From Tethya wilhelma (taxonomy: Eukaryota > Porifera > Demospongiae > Tethyida > Tethyidae), in contig CAXIPT010000003.1 in the NCBI GenBank assembly GCA_964030475.1, positions 8,092,663 to 8,156,662 on the forward strand: a DNA stretch of 64,000 nucleotides, read 5' to 3'. The position numbers and the translations under genes were made by a program. The notes beneath the pieces are model-generated. The model saw only the letters and a program-made list of their open reading frames with translations. It was not told the origin of the DNA and ran no database searches. Positions 32,400-44,767 of this stretch are shown here, piece by piece. Numbering within the stretch: the first letter of the stretch is position 1; each line of letters begins with the position of its first letter.

Positions 32400-33782
32400 A
32401 GGGTCACAAGGCAAAGATCTATGTGGACAAAAAAGCACAACCTAAATTCTGTAAGGCCCGCCCCATACCCTATGCCATGTTAAGTAAGGTTGAGGAAGAG
32501 TTGTCTCGACTTCAAGAGCAACGTATCATAACCCCCGTACAATTTGCTGATTGGGCAGCACCGGTTATACCCGTACTCAAGTCAGACAAAAAGACAGTTA
32601 GAATCTGTGGAGATTTCAAAACAACAGTGAATCAAGTCTCCAAATTGGATAGATATCCAATACCCAAGGTGGAAGACCTGTTTGCCAAGTTGTCGGGAGG
32701 GAAGAGATTCACCAAACTGGACCTGTCACAAGCGTACCAGCAAGTGACTCTAGATGAAGAGAGCAAGAAGTTCGTTGTGATAAACACACACAAAGGTCTA
32801 TTTCAGTATAATCGAGTTCCGTTTGGTGTAGCGTCGGCACCAGGAATTTTTCAGAGAGTTATGGAGTCGTTACTTGGAGACATACCAGGTGTAGTCGTGT
32901 ATATCGACGACATATTGATAACTGTAAAAACTGAAGATGATCACTTGGCAGCTCTAGAGGAGGTCTTACGGAGACTCCAGGAAGCTGGCCTTCGGGTAAA
33001 GAAGCCAAAGTGTGTGTTCTTGGCTGAAAGTGTCGACTATTTGGGCCATAGGATCAACTCTGAGGGGTTACATCCTCTACCCGAGAAGGTGGAAGCAGTA
33101 ACAAAGGCGCCCGAACCAAAGAATGTATCTGAGTTGAAATCTTATCTTGGATTGTTGTCCTACTACTCCAAGTTCCTTCCTAACTTGTCAACTGTTCTGG
33201 CTCCCCTGTATAAGCTGTTAAGAGCAGAGGAAAGATGGCAGTGGGAGGCAGAACAGTCTCAAGCGTTTGAAGAGTCGAAAGAGCTACTATTGTCTTCCCA
33301 AGTTTTAGTTCATTTTGATCCAAAGTCTGAGGTCATGTGACGCGTCTGATTATGGACCAGGAGCCGTATTGTCTCATCGTTTCCCGGATGGAAATGAGAA
33401 ACCAGTAGCATTTGTTTCACGTTCACTCAGTAATGCAGAAAGAAAATATTCTCAAATCGAGAAAGAAGCTCTCTCATGTGTGGTGGGGGTGACTCGATTC
33501 CGTTCTTTTCTATATGGACGGCACTTTGTGTTGCAAACAGATCACAAGCCACTTTTGTCGTTATTCAATGAGCACAAGTCAATTCCACAACAAGCAGCAA
33601 ACCGCATCCAACGATGGGCAGTTACCTTGTCATCATTTGAATACTCCATTGAATGGCGTAATACAACTGCACATGCAAATGCAGATGCCCTGAGCAGACT
33701 ACCATTGTCTGATTTGCATCAACTCCGCCTGAAACAGTCCTACTCATGGAGGGTTTGCAAGATGCCCCTGTCACAGCAGTAG
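32372..33782 (+). pseudogene. Reverse transcriptase and RNase H of the Ty3/gypsy element
   Basis: RT motifs: KLDLSQAYQQVTL (catalytic Asp 1), VPFGVASAPGIFQRVM and VVVYIDDILIT (about 32890, catalytic DD), with the connection FLPNLSTVLAPLYKLL. The frame breaks at 33338 just before DASDYGPGAVLSHRF, the RNase H start. RNase H continues through IEKEALSCVVGVTRFRSFLY and TDHKPLLSLF to HANADALSRLP. Apart from the break, all catalytic residues I can see are present. Confidence 0.92.
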
Positions 33783-35058
33783 AGATTGCTGATTGGACAC
33801 AACATCACCCACTTCTGTCACGAGTTCACCAGTACATTCGTCATGGTTGGCCAAAACAGCCTGACGCGGAACTGAAACCATTTTGGAACAGACGTCATGA
33901 ATTGTACAGTGAGCAAGGATGCATTCTATGGAGTGGTCGTGTAGTGGTTCCACCTCAAGGGAGAGAGAGAGTGCTAGTTGAGTTGCACGCTGGTCATCCA
34001 GGAGTCACGAAAATGAAGTCGTTGATGAGAAGTCTAGTCTGGTGGCCAGGAATAGATGCTGAAGTGGAGAAGCTGGTTGCAGATTGCTCACCTTGTCAGA
34101 TGACTCGTCCTTCACCTCCTGTAGCACCATTACACCCATGGGAATGGCCACAAACTCCGTGGTCTAGGCTACATGTGGATTTCGCGGGTCCAATTGAGGG
34201 AAAGATGATCTTGGTAGTCATTGATGCTCATTCGAAATGGGTTGAAGCCATACCAATGAGTACCGCATCTTCAGCAGTGACTATAGTGCATCTACGTAAG
34301 TTGTTTTCACAATTTGGTTTACCTCTCACTTTGGTGTCGGACAACGGTCCACAGTTTACTTCCAAAGAGTTTGAAGATTTCTGTTCAGGGAATGGAATCA
34401 AGCACATTTGTGTAACACCCTACCATCCCTCATCTAACGGGTTGGCAGAGAGGGCTGTAAGAATTGTGAAGGAAGGTCTGAAGAAACAGAATGCCAAAGA
34501 TCCATTGATTGATCGTATTTCAAGAGTGCTTATGGCATATCGAATCACACCTCAATCAACAACGGGGGTTGCCCCAGCTGAACTGATGTTTGGTAGGAAT
34601 TTGCGAACAAAGCTGGATTTGTTAAGACCTACCATGGATCAGAAGAGATCTCGAGTTGTGTCTAAACAACAAGTTCAAAACAAAACCACGATTCTCATGC
34701 TAAAGAGAGACAGTTTCAAGTTGGTACTCAAGTTTATGTCAAGAATCGGAGTGGAGGAGATAGGTGGCTGACAGGAACCATCACAAAGATTTCTGGTCCT
34801 GTTTCATACCACGTTCGACTAGAGGATGGTCGTATTTGGAGATGTCACCAAGATCAACTGAGAACTAGGAGTATTGACTCTATTGACAGTGACGATTTTG
34901 TTACTATTCCAGTTGATGGTGATCCAGTAACTACTGGGAGTACTGAAACTGATGCTCCTCCTCCGGCTCCGCCAGATCCAGGATTGGAACCTGTAACGAG
35001 ACGGTACCCCTCACATACTCGTACTCGACCTGACTATTTTCATGACTCTGCCCACTAA
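33746..35058 (+). pseudogene. Integrase of the Ty3/gypsy element
   Basis: Zinc-binding H2C2 region (HAGHPGVTKMKSLMRS, CSPCQMT), the DDE core (LHVDFAGPIEGKM; LVSDNGPQFTSKEF; SSNGLAERAVRIVKEGL, catalytic D, D and E intact), then RVLMAYRITPQSTTGVAP. Near 34680 a one-base loss in VQNKTT shifts the frame. The GPY/F-SH3-like tail (QVYVKNRSGGDRW, SGPVSYHVRLEDGRIWRC) continues in the original frame to TAA at 35056-35058. Near-identical to 8192-8868. Confidence 0.92.
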
Positions 35059-35160
35059 TGTTTTTTGTGTATAATTTTTGTGTTGTACTACAGTATGGTA
35101 CTGGTTGTGTATTGTTTTGGTTTTTGTGAATTTATGTACTCTTCTTAAGGAAGGAGGAGA

Positions 35161-35320
35161 TGTAATAGCGTACGTAATTTCCAGTTAGAGTTATTTGTGT
35201 CATGACCTTAAATACGTGATCTTTTAGACATGCTAGCATTATTATCATTATTATTGAAAGTGATACAGTCAATGTTACAACTAGTAGCTTCGCTCTTAGT
35301 TCAAGACCCACAATACTACA
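35161..35320 (+). repeat. 3' LTR
   Basis: 160 bases, TGTAAT...ACTACA, preceded by a purine-rich tract. Matches 8031-8191 in reverse. Confidence 0.9.
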
Positions 35321-35940
35321 CTTACTTTTACAGCACTGTCCATTTCTACACTGCTCATTTTTATAAAATTTTTACTACTTGTTCATTCACTTTTTTCAAC
35401 ACAGGTGCATGGAGGCTATGATGAGAGGCTGGTCAGCCTCTATAAAAAGTAGGAGTGTGAGTAGTAGCACTTGTGCGCATGCGCATATCGCAAGCAGACC
35501 ACGTGGTCATGATGACCTCTACCTACATAAAATGGCTATATACCTAGAGTTTCAAAGCTGCTTAGATTTTGTTTGCTAACCTTTATAGGCATCAAATGAT
35601 TATCAAAGAACATACTTCAGGTGAAATCAAGTTACTTTGTATAGTGAAAGTTGGCTCAATGCCTTTTGTTTCTCTGAAAATCGTTCTAGTTTTTCAGTTT
35701 ATAGGAAGAAATTGCACTGTTGTGGCTTCTCACCAGCGCTCTCTCCAGGGTTTTCTAAGCCTTCAAACATGCTTAGAGGTCCAAGTCCCTTAGACAGTTT
35801 TCTAACTGCATGCACCAAGAAAACTCACAGAAACTTCTTAGCTATCTTTCTCTGAGAGTTTATAAGTATGAACATTTTGTGTTGTCTCAATGGGACAGTC
35901 AGCCCATTCCTACTATACTACCGTACATATGATACCATGC
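35321..35940 (+). repeat. 620-bp dispersed repeat with attached arm
   Basis: The arm (35325-35390, ending TTTTTACTACTTGTTCATTC) plus the sequence shared with 22986-23620, ending in TGGGACAGTCAGCCCATTCC and a TACTACCGTA hairpin. Its 5' end was displaced by or joined to the gypsy LTR. Confidence 0.75.
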
Positions 35941-36153
35941 ATCTTCACAGTAGACCCTGCAAAAACAATATTTGTTTTGAGACAGAACAAAAACATCATA
36001 TCATTTCAAGTGACTGTATGTTGCTGTTAAGTAAGGGAAGAGTTAATTTTACTCATGATTTGCAGAATTTTCATGTACTTTGTCTACTGCATATACACAC
36101 AATATAATTATGTTGGACCCATTCCACAAGGATCTGCTAGCCTACATAGCAAT

Positions 36154-36305
36154 CAGAGGAGGTATGACACGAGTGCGCCTTTGCTGAGCTGGCAAGCAGA
36201 TGCACATAATCAACTCTCGTTGTAAAGTATTGTGGTCACATGATTGGAATGTAATTAATGGACTTGCCAGCTTGGCAAAGGGGTACTCGTGTCATACCTC
36301 CTCTG
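36154..36305. mobile_element. Small hAT-like MITE, 8-bp target duplication CATAGCAA
   Basis: Inverted termini CAGAGGAGGTATGACACGAG and its complement at 36286-36305. The octamer CATAGCAA stands at 36145-36152 and 36306-36313. 152 bases. Confidence 0.85.
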
Positions 36306-36399
36306 CATAGCAACGAAGTAAATACAGCTTGGAATAACAATACCTACTTAAAGTTCCTCATACTAAATTACAATCAAAAGGTTTATGGTTAAGAGTCAA

Positions 36400-36944
36400 T
36401 TATTGAGTTTTAGACAATGCAAACTCTTTAGCAACTTTTACTGCTTCAGCTAGTTTGTCAGTCCCTGGCCCTGATGTCATAGCAACATCTTTCCTTCCCC
36501 ATCCACTTCCGCTAATGACAGGAGAAACAGTTTTCATCCACTTACTGGCTGTCAAACCTTTCTCAATGAGACTCTGAAAAGGGTAACATGTAGTTATAAT
36601 TATGCTGATAGTAAATAGTAAAGTAACACTATGATATGACCTACATTGGGCACTAGACAGTAAGCGACTATTTTGTTGTTTTCATTGTCAACACTCAACA
36701 ACATAGCAGCAGTGTTTGGAGATAGTTTCCTAAGCTCTATCAGTGCAGCAGCCAATGCCTATAATGAATGGAAACACACAATCATTAACTATAATGTCAG
36801 TTCCTTATATAATTTAGTGATATAATATACCTCTTCTTTGGACTTTGCCTTTACCTCCATCACTTCAACTATAATCCCAACACTCTTGAGAGCATTGCAC
36901 ATGGCATTTTTCCTCCATTTAGAGATCTCAGCACTTGATAGTTT
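36400..36944 (-). CDS. AARS1: AARS1 last three exons (36944-36831, 36758-36645, 36573-36400)
   Basis: DHHA1/C-terminal region: [37 protein letters not shown] and [16 protein letters not shown], ending ALSKTQ-stop. Introns are 72 and 71 bases. Donors read GTATAT and GTAGGT; acceptors CTGCAG, TTATAG and TTTCAG. Confidence 0.93.
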
Positions 36945-39900
36945 CTGCAGGAATATAAAATTTGAATGCCAATGCACAGCACTACATAATGAGAAGTATA
37001 TATATATATATATATAAACAAGTAGCATGAGCATATAGTATTCATTTCGTAAAAACAAGCCCCATAAAGTGCATTCTAATTTACATTGCTTCAAGCTAAA
37101 AGAGCAAATTTTTACTAAAAAATGTCAAAACTGTGTAAAACCACAAAATCTTATGTCAAGGAGTAGTGATATGCTGTTTTTGAGCAATTTCAGAACTTCA
37201 AGTTTGGCCCTATCACAGCTGCCATTTTGCAAAGCCATAAATCTGCAGAATGCTGCAAAAAGGTTTTTTTGCAAACAAAACACTGCATTTCTGACAAACT
37301 ATAAGAGCTTTTGTTACCAAAGTTTATATACAATGCAGTTTAAACATTTAGTACTCAATATAAATACAAAATTTGGGACCTTAACACCAAGCGAAAGGTT
37401 GATTTTGATCCCTAACATTTTTGCACCGAAATTTACTAAATTTTTGCATTTATATATATATATATATATGCAAGTGTTTTCTCTGTTTAAACAATAGAGT
37501 TAAGAGTTAAAGATCTTATTAGCATCTGAAAGATGTGCTGTATATGATCGGAATTCCATTAGTTATAAGGTAAGTATATACATGACAGTGCATTTAGCCC
37601 ACAATAATTGCAATTTACAGCAAGTTCAAAGTTCAATCTAGAAAGTTTTCATCTCACGTGACCTACATCGGTCTCAATTTTGATGAAAAATTCTGTTTTA
37701 CAACATGAATGAGTTAGCTTGCATTGTAATGCATATATGCATACTTGCCCAATAACTATTAATAATTATAACTCTTGTCAGTTTAAAACTATTTCGGTAT
37801 AAATGATTAACACCATAGTAACCATACATGCGTGCAGAAGAGCTAGAGTGTTGTATGGGTTAGATGACATATCCAACCAATATGTTATAAGTTGTGTACA
37901 CTTCATACATCTGTGTGTATGGACTTTGATTCTCAACTATTAACTTGAATATCTCTTGATAAAGAGAATGCACTGTACTCCTGAAATATTAAGGATGAGT
38001 TAATAATATAGATGTGGGATGAGAGTAAGATCATATGAGCATGTTGAGGCTTCCTTCAGGAGGCTGGTTCCCTTTACGTGCTTGGGTAAGAAATACATTG
38101 TCATATACTTGCCTTATAACTAATGGAATTCTGATCATACAGCACATCTTTCAGATGCTAGTAAGATCTTTGATTCCACATCGTTATAAGGCTGCATATA
38201 TGACAGTGTATGGTTTAAAGCTTTATATATTTCTTAATTACTAGACAGATGCAAGCCATCTATGGGGCGAGCCTGAGCGAAGTCTCTGCGCTGCATGATG
38301 GTGGAACCGGATGAGGTTGCCAATGGGAACATAATTACATCGTTGGGCAAGGAAATCTGCTCTTCCTGTTGGAAATAGAGTGGGGAATGCCATTGAGAAG
38401 TATCCCTCAGTGTTGAACTCGTTGATGGGAGCTCCTCCAATAGTGGGCCACATGAGAGTGGCAGAATTAGAACCAGATTGTCGATCTTGCACAGCTTGCT
38501 GAATGGTTTCCTGTTCTGTGCTCTGGTGTGCTGCATTTGGAACAAATGAGCTTGACAGGTGTGCTGTGTAGGGATCTTCCTCCGGTACTTGAGATGACTG
38601 AGCAGTAGATGAGGGTTGAATGGATATTAGTGAGGAGAGGGTTCCATCTTCTGGCAGCTGACGAAGAGCATCTTCATTCATACGAACTTGATTAGCTCGG
38701 TAGTACTGGTTGTTTTCAAACAGCCAGTTCAATGCTTGCTCAACAACATGCCTACAGACACGGGAATCTTGATGTGTTTGTTCCTTCTCCTTTCTCACAA
38801 CCAGTACATTAATGTCTGATGGTAACCTTGGGAGGCTGGTGGCAAATGATAGCACATCCTGTGGAAGGTTGACAACATGTCCACTGTATCCATACTGGCC
38901 ATGAGGTAGCCTGTAGATGGACATGATTGGCATCACACCTGATATGAGCATCTCTTCAACCTGTGTCAGTCCCTATAATTATACCAAAAAGGATCAATAA
39001 CAAAGTATAATGCATAGAATAATAATTATATTTACCTGCAATTGTGGTGGTACTGGGCCTGGGTCCATGTTATTTGCAGGGGAGAAAAGCTTGGGAACTT
39101 TTTTGTCCGGGAAGCACCTTCTACATTCTTGCTGATGGCAACTATGGACACGTTTGGAAATTGTTCCAAACAAGTATTGCAGCAGTTAATATTATCTATG
39201 GTTAAACTGGGTAGTTGCCATCGTTGAGTGAAAGTTTCTCATCTTTTTCAGAACTGCAGGCTGGTCAAATAGGGGAGATGAATAATCAATTTGATTTGAG
39301 GTTTGATATCGCATACGATCTTGTTCTTGACGCATTTCTGTCTCAGGAGTTGTCTCCCTTCGTCTTCTTTCTTCAACTTTGACTCTTTCTTGGGCAAGAC
39401 GAGCGTCTCTCTCAGGAGTGGTCTCCCGTTGCCTCCTTTCTTCGATTCTGACTCTTTCTTGGGCAAGACGAGCGCCTCTCTCAGGAGCTGTTTCCATATT
39501 ATCTATGCTGTTTCCCTCAGGCGTCGCCGCTGTTGTTTACGAGCTGAACATGATCTCTTTGTCTACGCCTTGAAAGTCTTCTTTCTTTTTCATCAGGCGT
39601 TTCTCTAGCTATACATTCTCTGTACAGCTCTTTTCGTCGTGCAAGGCGTTTTTGTGCTTTATCTTCATTATCCATGATCACAGATCTGAAAAGCTTTCTG
39701 TATCATGCAGACCATAGACGTACACGTGCTATCTAGCGATATATTACGTAATCGATGTAAATATTACAATACCACGCCTTCGAATTCGATTAATTAGAAT
39801 ATACGGAAAGTGTCCACCGTGTACAGACAAACAGAAATTTCATCGTTTACAAGACTATGTGGGGCTCGCTCAGGCTCGCCCCAATAATTAATTTTTTTTT

Positions 39901-42900
39901 TTTTTTTATTTTTTTATTTATAATAATTTTGCACATGGGCAAGGATGCAGAGAATAGCACAATGCTAACATAAGAATGCACCCTGGTACAAGTGACATGA
40001 ATAGGTAACAATGAAAAAAACAACAACAACAACAACAACTATTTAGCCGTAACAAAAACAAAACAAAAACAAGTCTAACAATGTCCACACAGCTCAACAG
40101 TTCAGAGAGAACGAAGACAGCGCTTAAAGCTAAGTAGTGACTCACTTTCATAAAATGAATTAGGCAGGTGATTCCACAAAGATGTAGTGTGGGGAAAGAA
40201 GGAGTACTGGTATGCAGAGGAGTGGAAGGTTGGCTCAGTGAGAAGATGTGGGCTGGCATTCCTCAGATTGTGATTGGTCAGTGGTCTTCTAACAACAGGT
40301 GCATCAGGAAAGGTTATATTACCATTCAGGAGTTGGTACATGAAGCACAATTTCAGTTGATGTCTCCTGTCTGCTAGTGATGGAACATTGCAGGTTTGCA
40401 ACAAAGTATTGTAGTCAAGGTGCCAACTCTTGGTGCACATTCTCAGGGCAAATTTCTGCACAGCCTCCAAGGACTGGATAAGGCCCACCTGATGGGGGTC
40501 CCAAACTGGTGCTGCGTACTCCAAGTGGGGTCTGACATAGGAGATATATAACTGGAGCAGAGTGGCTGGGTTTGAGTGAAGGTAGAAATTTCTATATATA
40601 ATACCGAGCTGAGAGCGTGCTTTTTTACAGACCTCAGTGACATGACTAGACCAGTTCAAAGTGGGAGTCAACCAAATCCCAAGGTATTTATATGAGAAGA
40701 CTCTTTCCAAGGGATCATCATGTACAGTAAGTGGTTGGAGAGGTGAGATAGGGTGTCTCTTCCTTGAGATGATCATATATTTACATTTAGTGTTGTTTAG
40801 CTGTAGGAAGTTTCGATTGGACCAGTCACACAGGTTGTCTACGTCTGTTTGGAGCAGCAGGAAGTCAGATTGGCTCCTGATTACCCGATATAATAGTAAG
40901 TCATCGGCAAACAATGAAAGAGTACCACTTGAGAGTTTGACAGATGTGATATCATTCACATAGAAAATGAATAATAGTGGACCGATGACAGACCCTTGTG
41001 GGACACCTGATGTGACAGCACGACAGGTTGAGGATTCCCCGTTGACACAAACATATTGTACTCTGGAGGTAAGATATGCAGTGATCCATTTCAAAAGAAA
41101 GGGGTTAACACCAGCTGCCATTAACTTCTCAAGCAGAGGCTTATGAGGGACAGAATCAAACGCCTTGCGGTAGTCAAAATATACAGTACATATGTCGGAA
41201 CCAGAGTCCAGGCATCTGTGCCACTGGTCAGTTGCGGCTAACAGGGCACCAGTAGAGGAATTGTTTCTCTTTGTTATATATAGTATCAACCAAATTTGGT
41301 GTCACGTTAAGATATATCTTGCTATAAGGTACAGGAGTCTAGCTAGCTACATGTACAAAATGAAGTTATATACTTGAACGAAAGAAAGACTATATATAGC
41401 TGTTTTCTTTCGGAACATAATATAGCTATGCATGCATGAAGGATTTCTTTGAGATTAGAAGTTCACTCTTCATGCATGGTTGCATGAATTATCATGAATA
41501 ATGAAGTCTCCAATAAATGGTAAATTAGCAAGAGCTGTAAGTGGAGACCTGCATGCAGTCATCTTCAACGAGACCTTTTGAGGAATGGTTTGCTTACTAT
41601 TGGACCCTTGCTATACAGGAAGTATATACCTAGATACATCCACCAGTGGGGACCTAACCAGTTATGACAATGTCTTATATAGTTTGTTTAATTTCTCAGG
41701 CTTAGAATACTAAACTCAGAGCCTGGTATGTAATACATTCCAGACCATAGAATAATTATACGGTAGGAGATCTAGTAATAAACAGTCCTCCAGAACATGT
41801 CTATGTACAAATTGGTGACATGGATGCTAAAAACTATACAAATTTACTGAGTGTATCGATTAACTCACTTAAGACCTCAACTATTTACGGATGCATCTTC
41901 TGATCATCTCCTCACACTAATCAAATTCTTCAGTATTAATTCCAGCAACAATTGAGGCTGAGGTAGGTTACGTGACTGGAAAACTTTCTAGATTGAACTT
42001 TGAACTTGCTGTAAATTGCAATTATCATAGGCCAAATACACTGTCATATACGCAGCCTTATAACGATGTGGAATTCTTGTTTGGACCATAAAATCATTAA
42101 TGCAACATCTACCTCTGAATAAAATCTAGATTCTTAACTCACAGTAGTTTGCCAGATCTTATCCCTAACGTTTCCTCTCTACCTTATAGTCTACAAAATA
42201 TGAGCCACGCCCTTCAACTCTCACGTGAACAGACTCGCCCACTTGCTGAAGCTCCACAAGTGATTACTCTACATATCCATACTAACAATTCTTCTTTAGC
42301 ACTAATGGTTTGTAAGCAATACAATGATAAACACAAAATTAAAAATTTGCTCCACATACCTATATATACTGTACGTTCTAAATAAAGACATGTAAAGAAA
42401 ATTTCAAAACAAGCTCTTTCCAATTAAGAACCAGGACTGTCATGCAGAAGCTTAGAAGCAAAATTACAAGTGCCAGTAAAGTACTAGTGGATTGAACTAA
42501 AAGAATAGGCTTTGAAGGAATGTGTCAAAGGTGCTTCACCCTCAGCACCCTAGCTATATGTATACAATCAATGCCTGTACACATGTGCACATACATGGCA
42601 TTATCTACCGGTATGAATTGAGGACACTGAACAAACAACATTGCATGATAGCCAACACCGAAAATTTACACCTAATTGAGTCACTAAGGATGATGATCAG
42701 ATCTGATTATCTATGTTTGATAAATGCAAGGTAGCTATATATACTGATCAGCACTGTGACCAAACAAGTCATAAATAAGTTTCTATGAAAACCAGCTTAT
42801 ATAATATGCTTGCCATATGCCAAAACAGCATGCTTAAGAAGAGTACAGTGTTACTGCCAAGGCTTAAAGAACTCTAGATTTCTGTCACAGTCAGTGATGA

Positions 42901-42977
42901 AAATTTGAGTGTAGCAGACAGAGATTTGTAGTACATGTCCAATATCCTCATACGACAATTGCAGTTATAGTTCCCCC

Positions 42978-43072
<95 letters not shown>

Positions 43073-44767
43073 NCACACACACAATTAAGTTGCCATAGTG
43101 ACTCATAATACTTTAGTGTGAGAGAAAAGAGAAATTTGTGATTCTGTGGAATGGCTAGCATAGCCAATTCTCTAGCCAATATACATGTGACCAGCAGACC
43201 ACCTGTTAGGCTCCTTCTTTGTAAATATTTTCTGCAAAATTTAAGTACTGCATGGTCTCAAACATCACATGCATGACATTGAGGTGGATGTAAGATAAGT
43301 GGTACAAGATCGTAACAAGACATTCACATTACCTAGCCCATGATTTTACCATTGTTTTTACCAGTCTATACAAGCATGACCTCGAGCTAAAATACTACTT
43401 TTTCTCTGGACTGTGGAAAATGCAGGCCATGCACGAATAGAGTGTCTAAAGAGATAGCTTAGTATAGGATAGAATCACAGGAACTACAAGTATGGCTGAC
43501 TGCTTTTGAGATTGCTAGCAAGGCTTACCAGTGGCATCTGTATCCAACAAAGAAGTGTGATAGAGCAGCCAATCTTTCACAAAAGAAGTGTAGCAAGGAG
43601 AGAACTTTTGCTTCTAGAAGTCTGCTTCTCTGTCGCTGTACACGAAACACAGCTAGCCAGATAACGACTTTCTTTGCCAGCTGATTGAATAAATGGTAGA
43701 AGTCGGAAAGGGTTGTCTGTGATGTCACGTAGTGAGGTAAATTACTGAGCTGGCCAAATTGTAAAGAGGAATAGTGAATGCATGCATGGTTACCTTTCAC
43801 TGCCCAGTTAATACTATGCAGATGCCTGTGCTTGCATGCATTTACAGAAAACATCAGTATACTTCATACATGCACAAGCAAGGAGTGTGGCAAGCGAAGT
43901 GAGCTACACTCCTTGTAAATATTAAATCATAAGTTAAGAGTTCAATCTCCATCTTTCTGTCAACCTTAATGTAAACAAACTGACAATCACAAATACTAAG
44001 CAAAAAGTTACTCATTGGTCTTATGTAGCTTAAGAAGCTATAAACAAGCCTACATCAGTTTGGCAGCGCTTTTGTCCTCTATCTTAGTGCTTATACTCTC
44101 AGGAAAAATCTACTGCATACAAATACATATTCGAAATCGACTACAATATGCACATAATATTTATAATACCACAAACAGGCTTTATTCTTACTGATTTTAA
44201 CTTGCAAAGAGCCTAGGAGCGAGGCTAGGGGCTCACTCATGCTCACACACAATAAGTACACATTCCTTTTTCAAAGACCTTTTTACTGCTACAAACTCAC
44301 ATCATTCATTTTTGTGATCTTAGCAATGACACCATCGTAAGTCTCCAGACCTGCTTTAACATCACTACGAAGCGTTTCAACAAGATGCTCCAATTTTACA
44401 GCTATTCTCTGTGACTAAACATAAACAGTAAATTGTAACTGAAAAATATCTTTAGTCTAGCTTGAGTACCTAAGCTTTTACTTTTTTTGCTTCAGCTCCA
44501 GTGAGAGCCACAATCTTTCTGACTCCGATACCAACAGGCTCCTCAGAGACAACAGCAAATGATTGGATGTGGCCAGAATGTTGCAAATGACTAAGACAAA
44601 AAACAAGCACAGTGAAAAACGATAAATGATAGTTTTAATATCAAGGAACCATACGTTCCACCACAGAGTTCAACAGAATTCTCAATGGCCCCGGGTCCAA
44701 TTGGATCTTTCAATATACTATTGACTGGAACACCAACAGATAGCACACGAACAGGGTCAGGATACAC
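36400..44767 (-). CDS. AARS1: Cytosolic alanyl-tRNA synthetase, six C-terminal exons
   Basis: Charges tRNA-Ala with alanine in the cytosol. Exons (minus, 5'-3'): 44767-44655 ([19 protein letters not shown], ...VELCGG), 44590-44482 ([32 protein letters not shown]), 44414-44301 ([15 protein letters not shown]), 36944-36831 ([20 protein letters not shown]), 36758-36645 ([20 protein letters not shown]) and 36573-36400 ([20 protein letters not shown], stop TAA). The second exon completes the CGGTH metal/editing motif, and the end is the DHHA1-type C-terminal domain. All junctions are GT-AG with consistent phase and no stops, so this is a live gene. Three exons are each exactly 114 nt. The class II catalytic core and anticodon regions must lie upstream and were not found before the window end. 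The 36945-44300 intron is expanded by transposons. Confidence 0.93.
37509..38171. mobile_element. Inverted-repeat element in the AARS1 intron
   Basis: Left end AAAGATCTTATTAGCATCTG to about 37592 is complementary to about 38098-38171 (arms about 80 bases). A related fragment in the opposite orientation lies at 41950-42090. Confidence 0.8.
38236..39675 (-). pseudogene. Helitron N-terminal region (charged repeats, DUF6570-like, start of Rep domain)
   Basis: Starts [19 protein letters not shown] (39675) with a stop near 39530. Tandem charged repeats follow ([20 protein letters not shown] and neighbours, 39497-39330). Next come the Cys-containing [17 protein letters not shown], an intron (about 39036-38976), [37 protein letters not shown] and [13 protein letters not shown]. 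It reaches [20 protein letters not shown], the beginning of the Helitron-like N domain that leads to the HUH endonuclease. It breaks off at 38236 before the catalytic HUH motif. 5' half of a Helitron lodged in an AARS1 intron. Confidence 0.85.
39888..41289 (-). pseudogene. LINE reverse transcriptase, 5' truncated, otherwise intact frame and A-rich tail
   Basis: A 395-codon open frame with RT motif A ([18 protein letters not shown]), [64 protein letters not shown] and [18 protein letters not shown], and the family C-terminus [21 protein letters not shown] long A/T-rich tail lies at 39888-39920 (minus: poly A). No stop or frameshift within the RT portion, so the insertion is young compared with its neighbours. 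The endonuclease and N-terminal RT are missing. It sits in the AARS1 intron in the same orientation as the gene. Confidence 0.92.
41290..42976. other. AARS1 intron sequence
   Basis: Contains the 41950-42090 fragment related to 37509-38171. Nothing else gene-like is supported. Confidence 0.6.
42977..43083. repeat. (CA)n microsatellite with one N at 43073
   Basis: About 50 CA dinucleotides, interrupted by a single unresolved base. The length is probably not reliable in the assembly. The remaining intron to 44300 has no recognised feature. Confidence 0.95.
44301..44767 (-). CDS. AARS1: AARS1 exons encoding the editing/CGGTH region (44767-44655, 44590-44482, 44414-44301)
   Basis: CGG|T-H is split across an intron (donor GTATGG after GGAAC, acceptor before T-CAT). 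The downstream exon donors are GTAAAA and GTGAGT. The upstream acceptor TATTCAG at 44768 shows that at least one more exon lies 5'. Confidence 0.93.

Larger units (their letters stand above)
31086..35320 (+). mobile_element. Ty3/gypsy LTR retrotransposon, nearly complete, 5' LTR deleted internally
   Basis: 5' LTR fragment 31086-31171, gag, nucleocapsid, protease, reverse transcriptase, RNase H, integrase, polypurine tract (AAGGAAGGAGGAGA, just before 35161) and 3' LTR 35161-35320. Domain order PR-RT-RH-IN is Ty3/gypsy (Metaviridae). About five frame breaks. No matching target duplication: flanks are AGAGAT left and CTTAC right. Confidence 0.92.

Noticed and set aside
42149..42385. Possible plus-strand exon (starts [11 protein letters not shown])
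   Set aside because: No splice context or homology; lies in the AARS1 intron.
42874..43179. ORF through the CA repeat
   Set aside because: Alternating Cys-Val from (GT)n with an N; low-complexity artefact.
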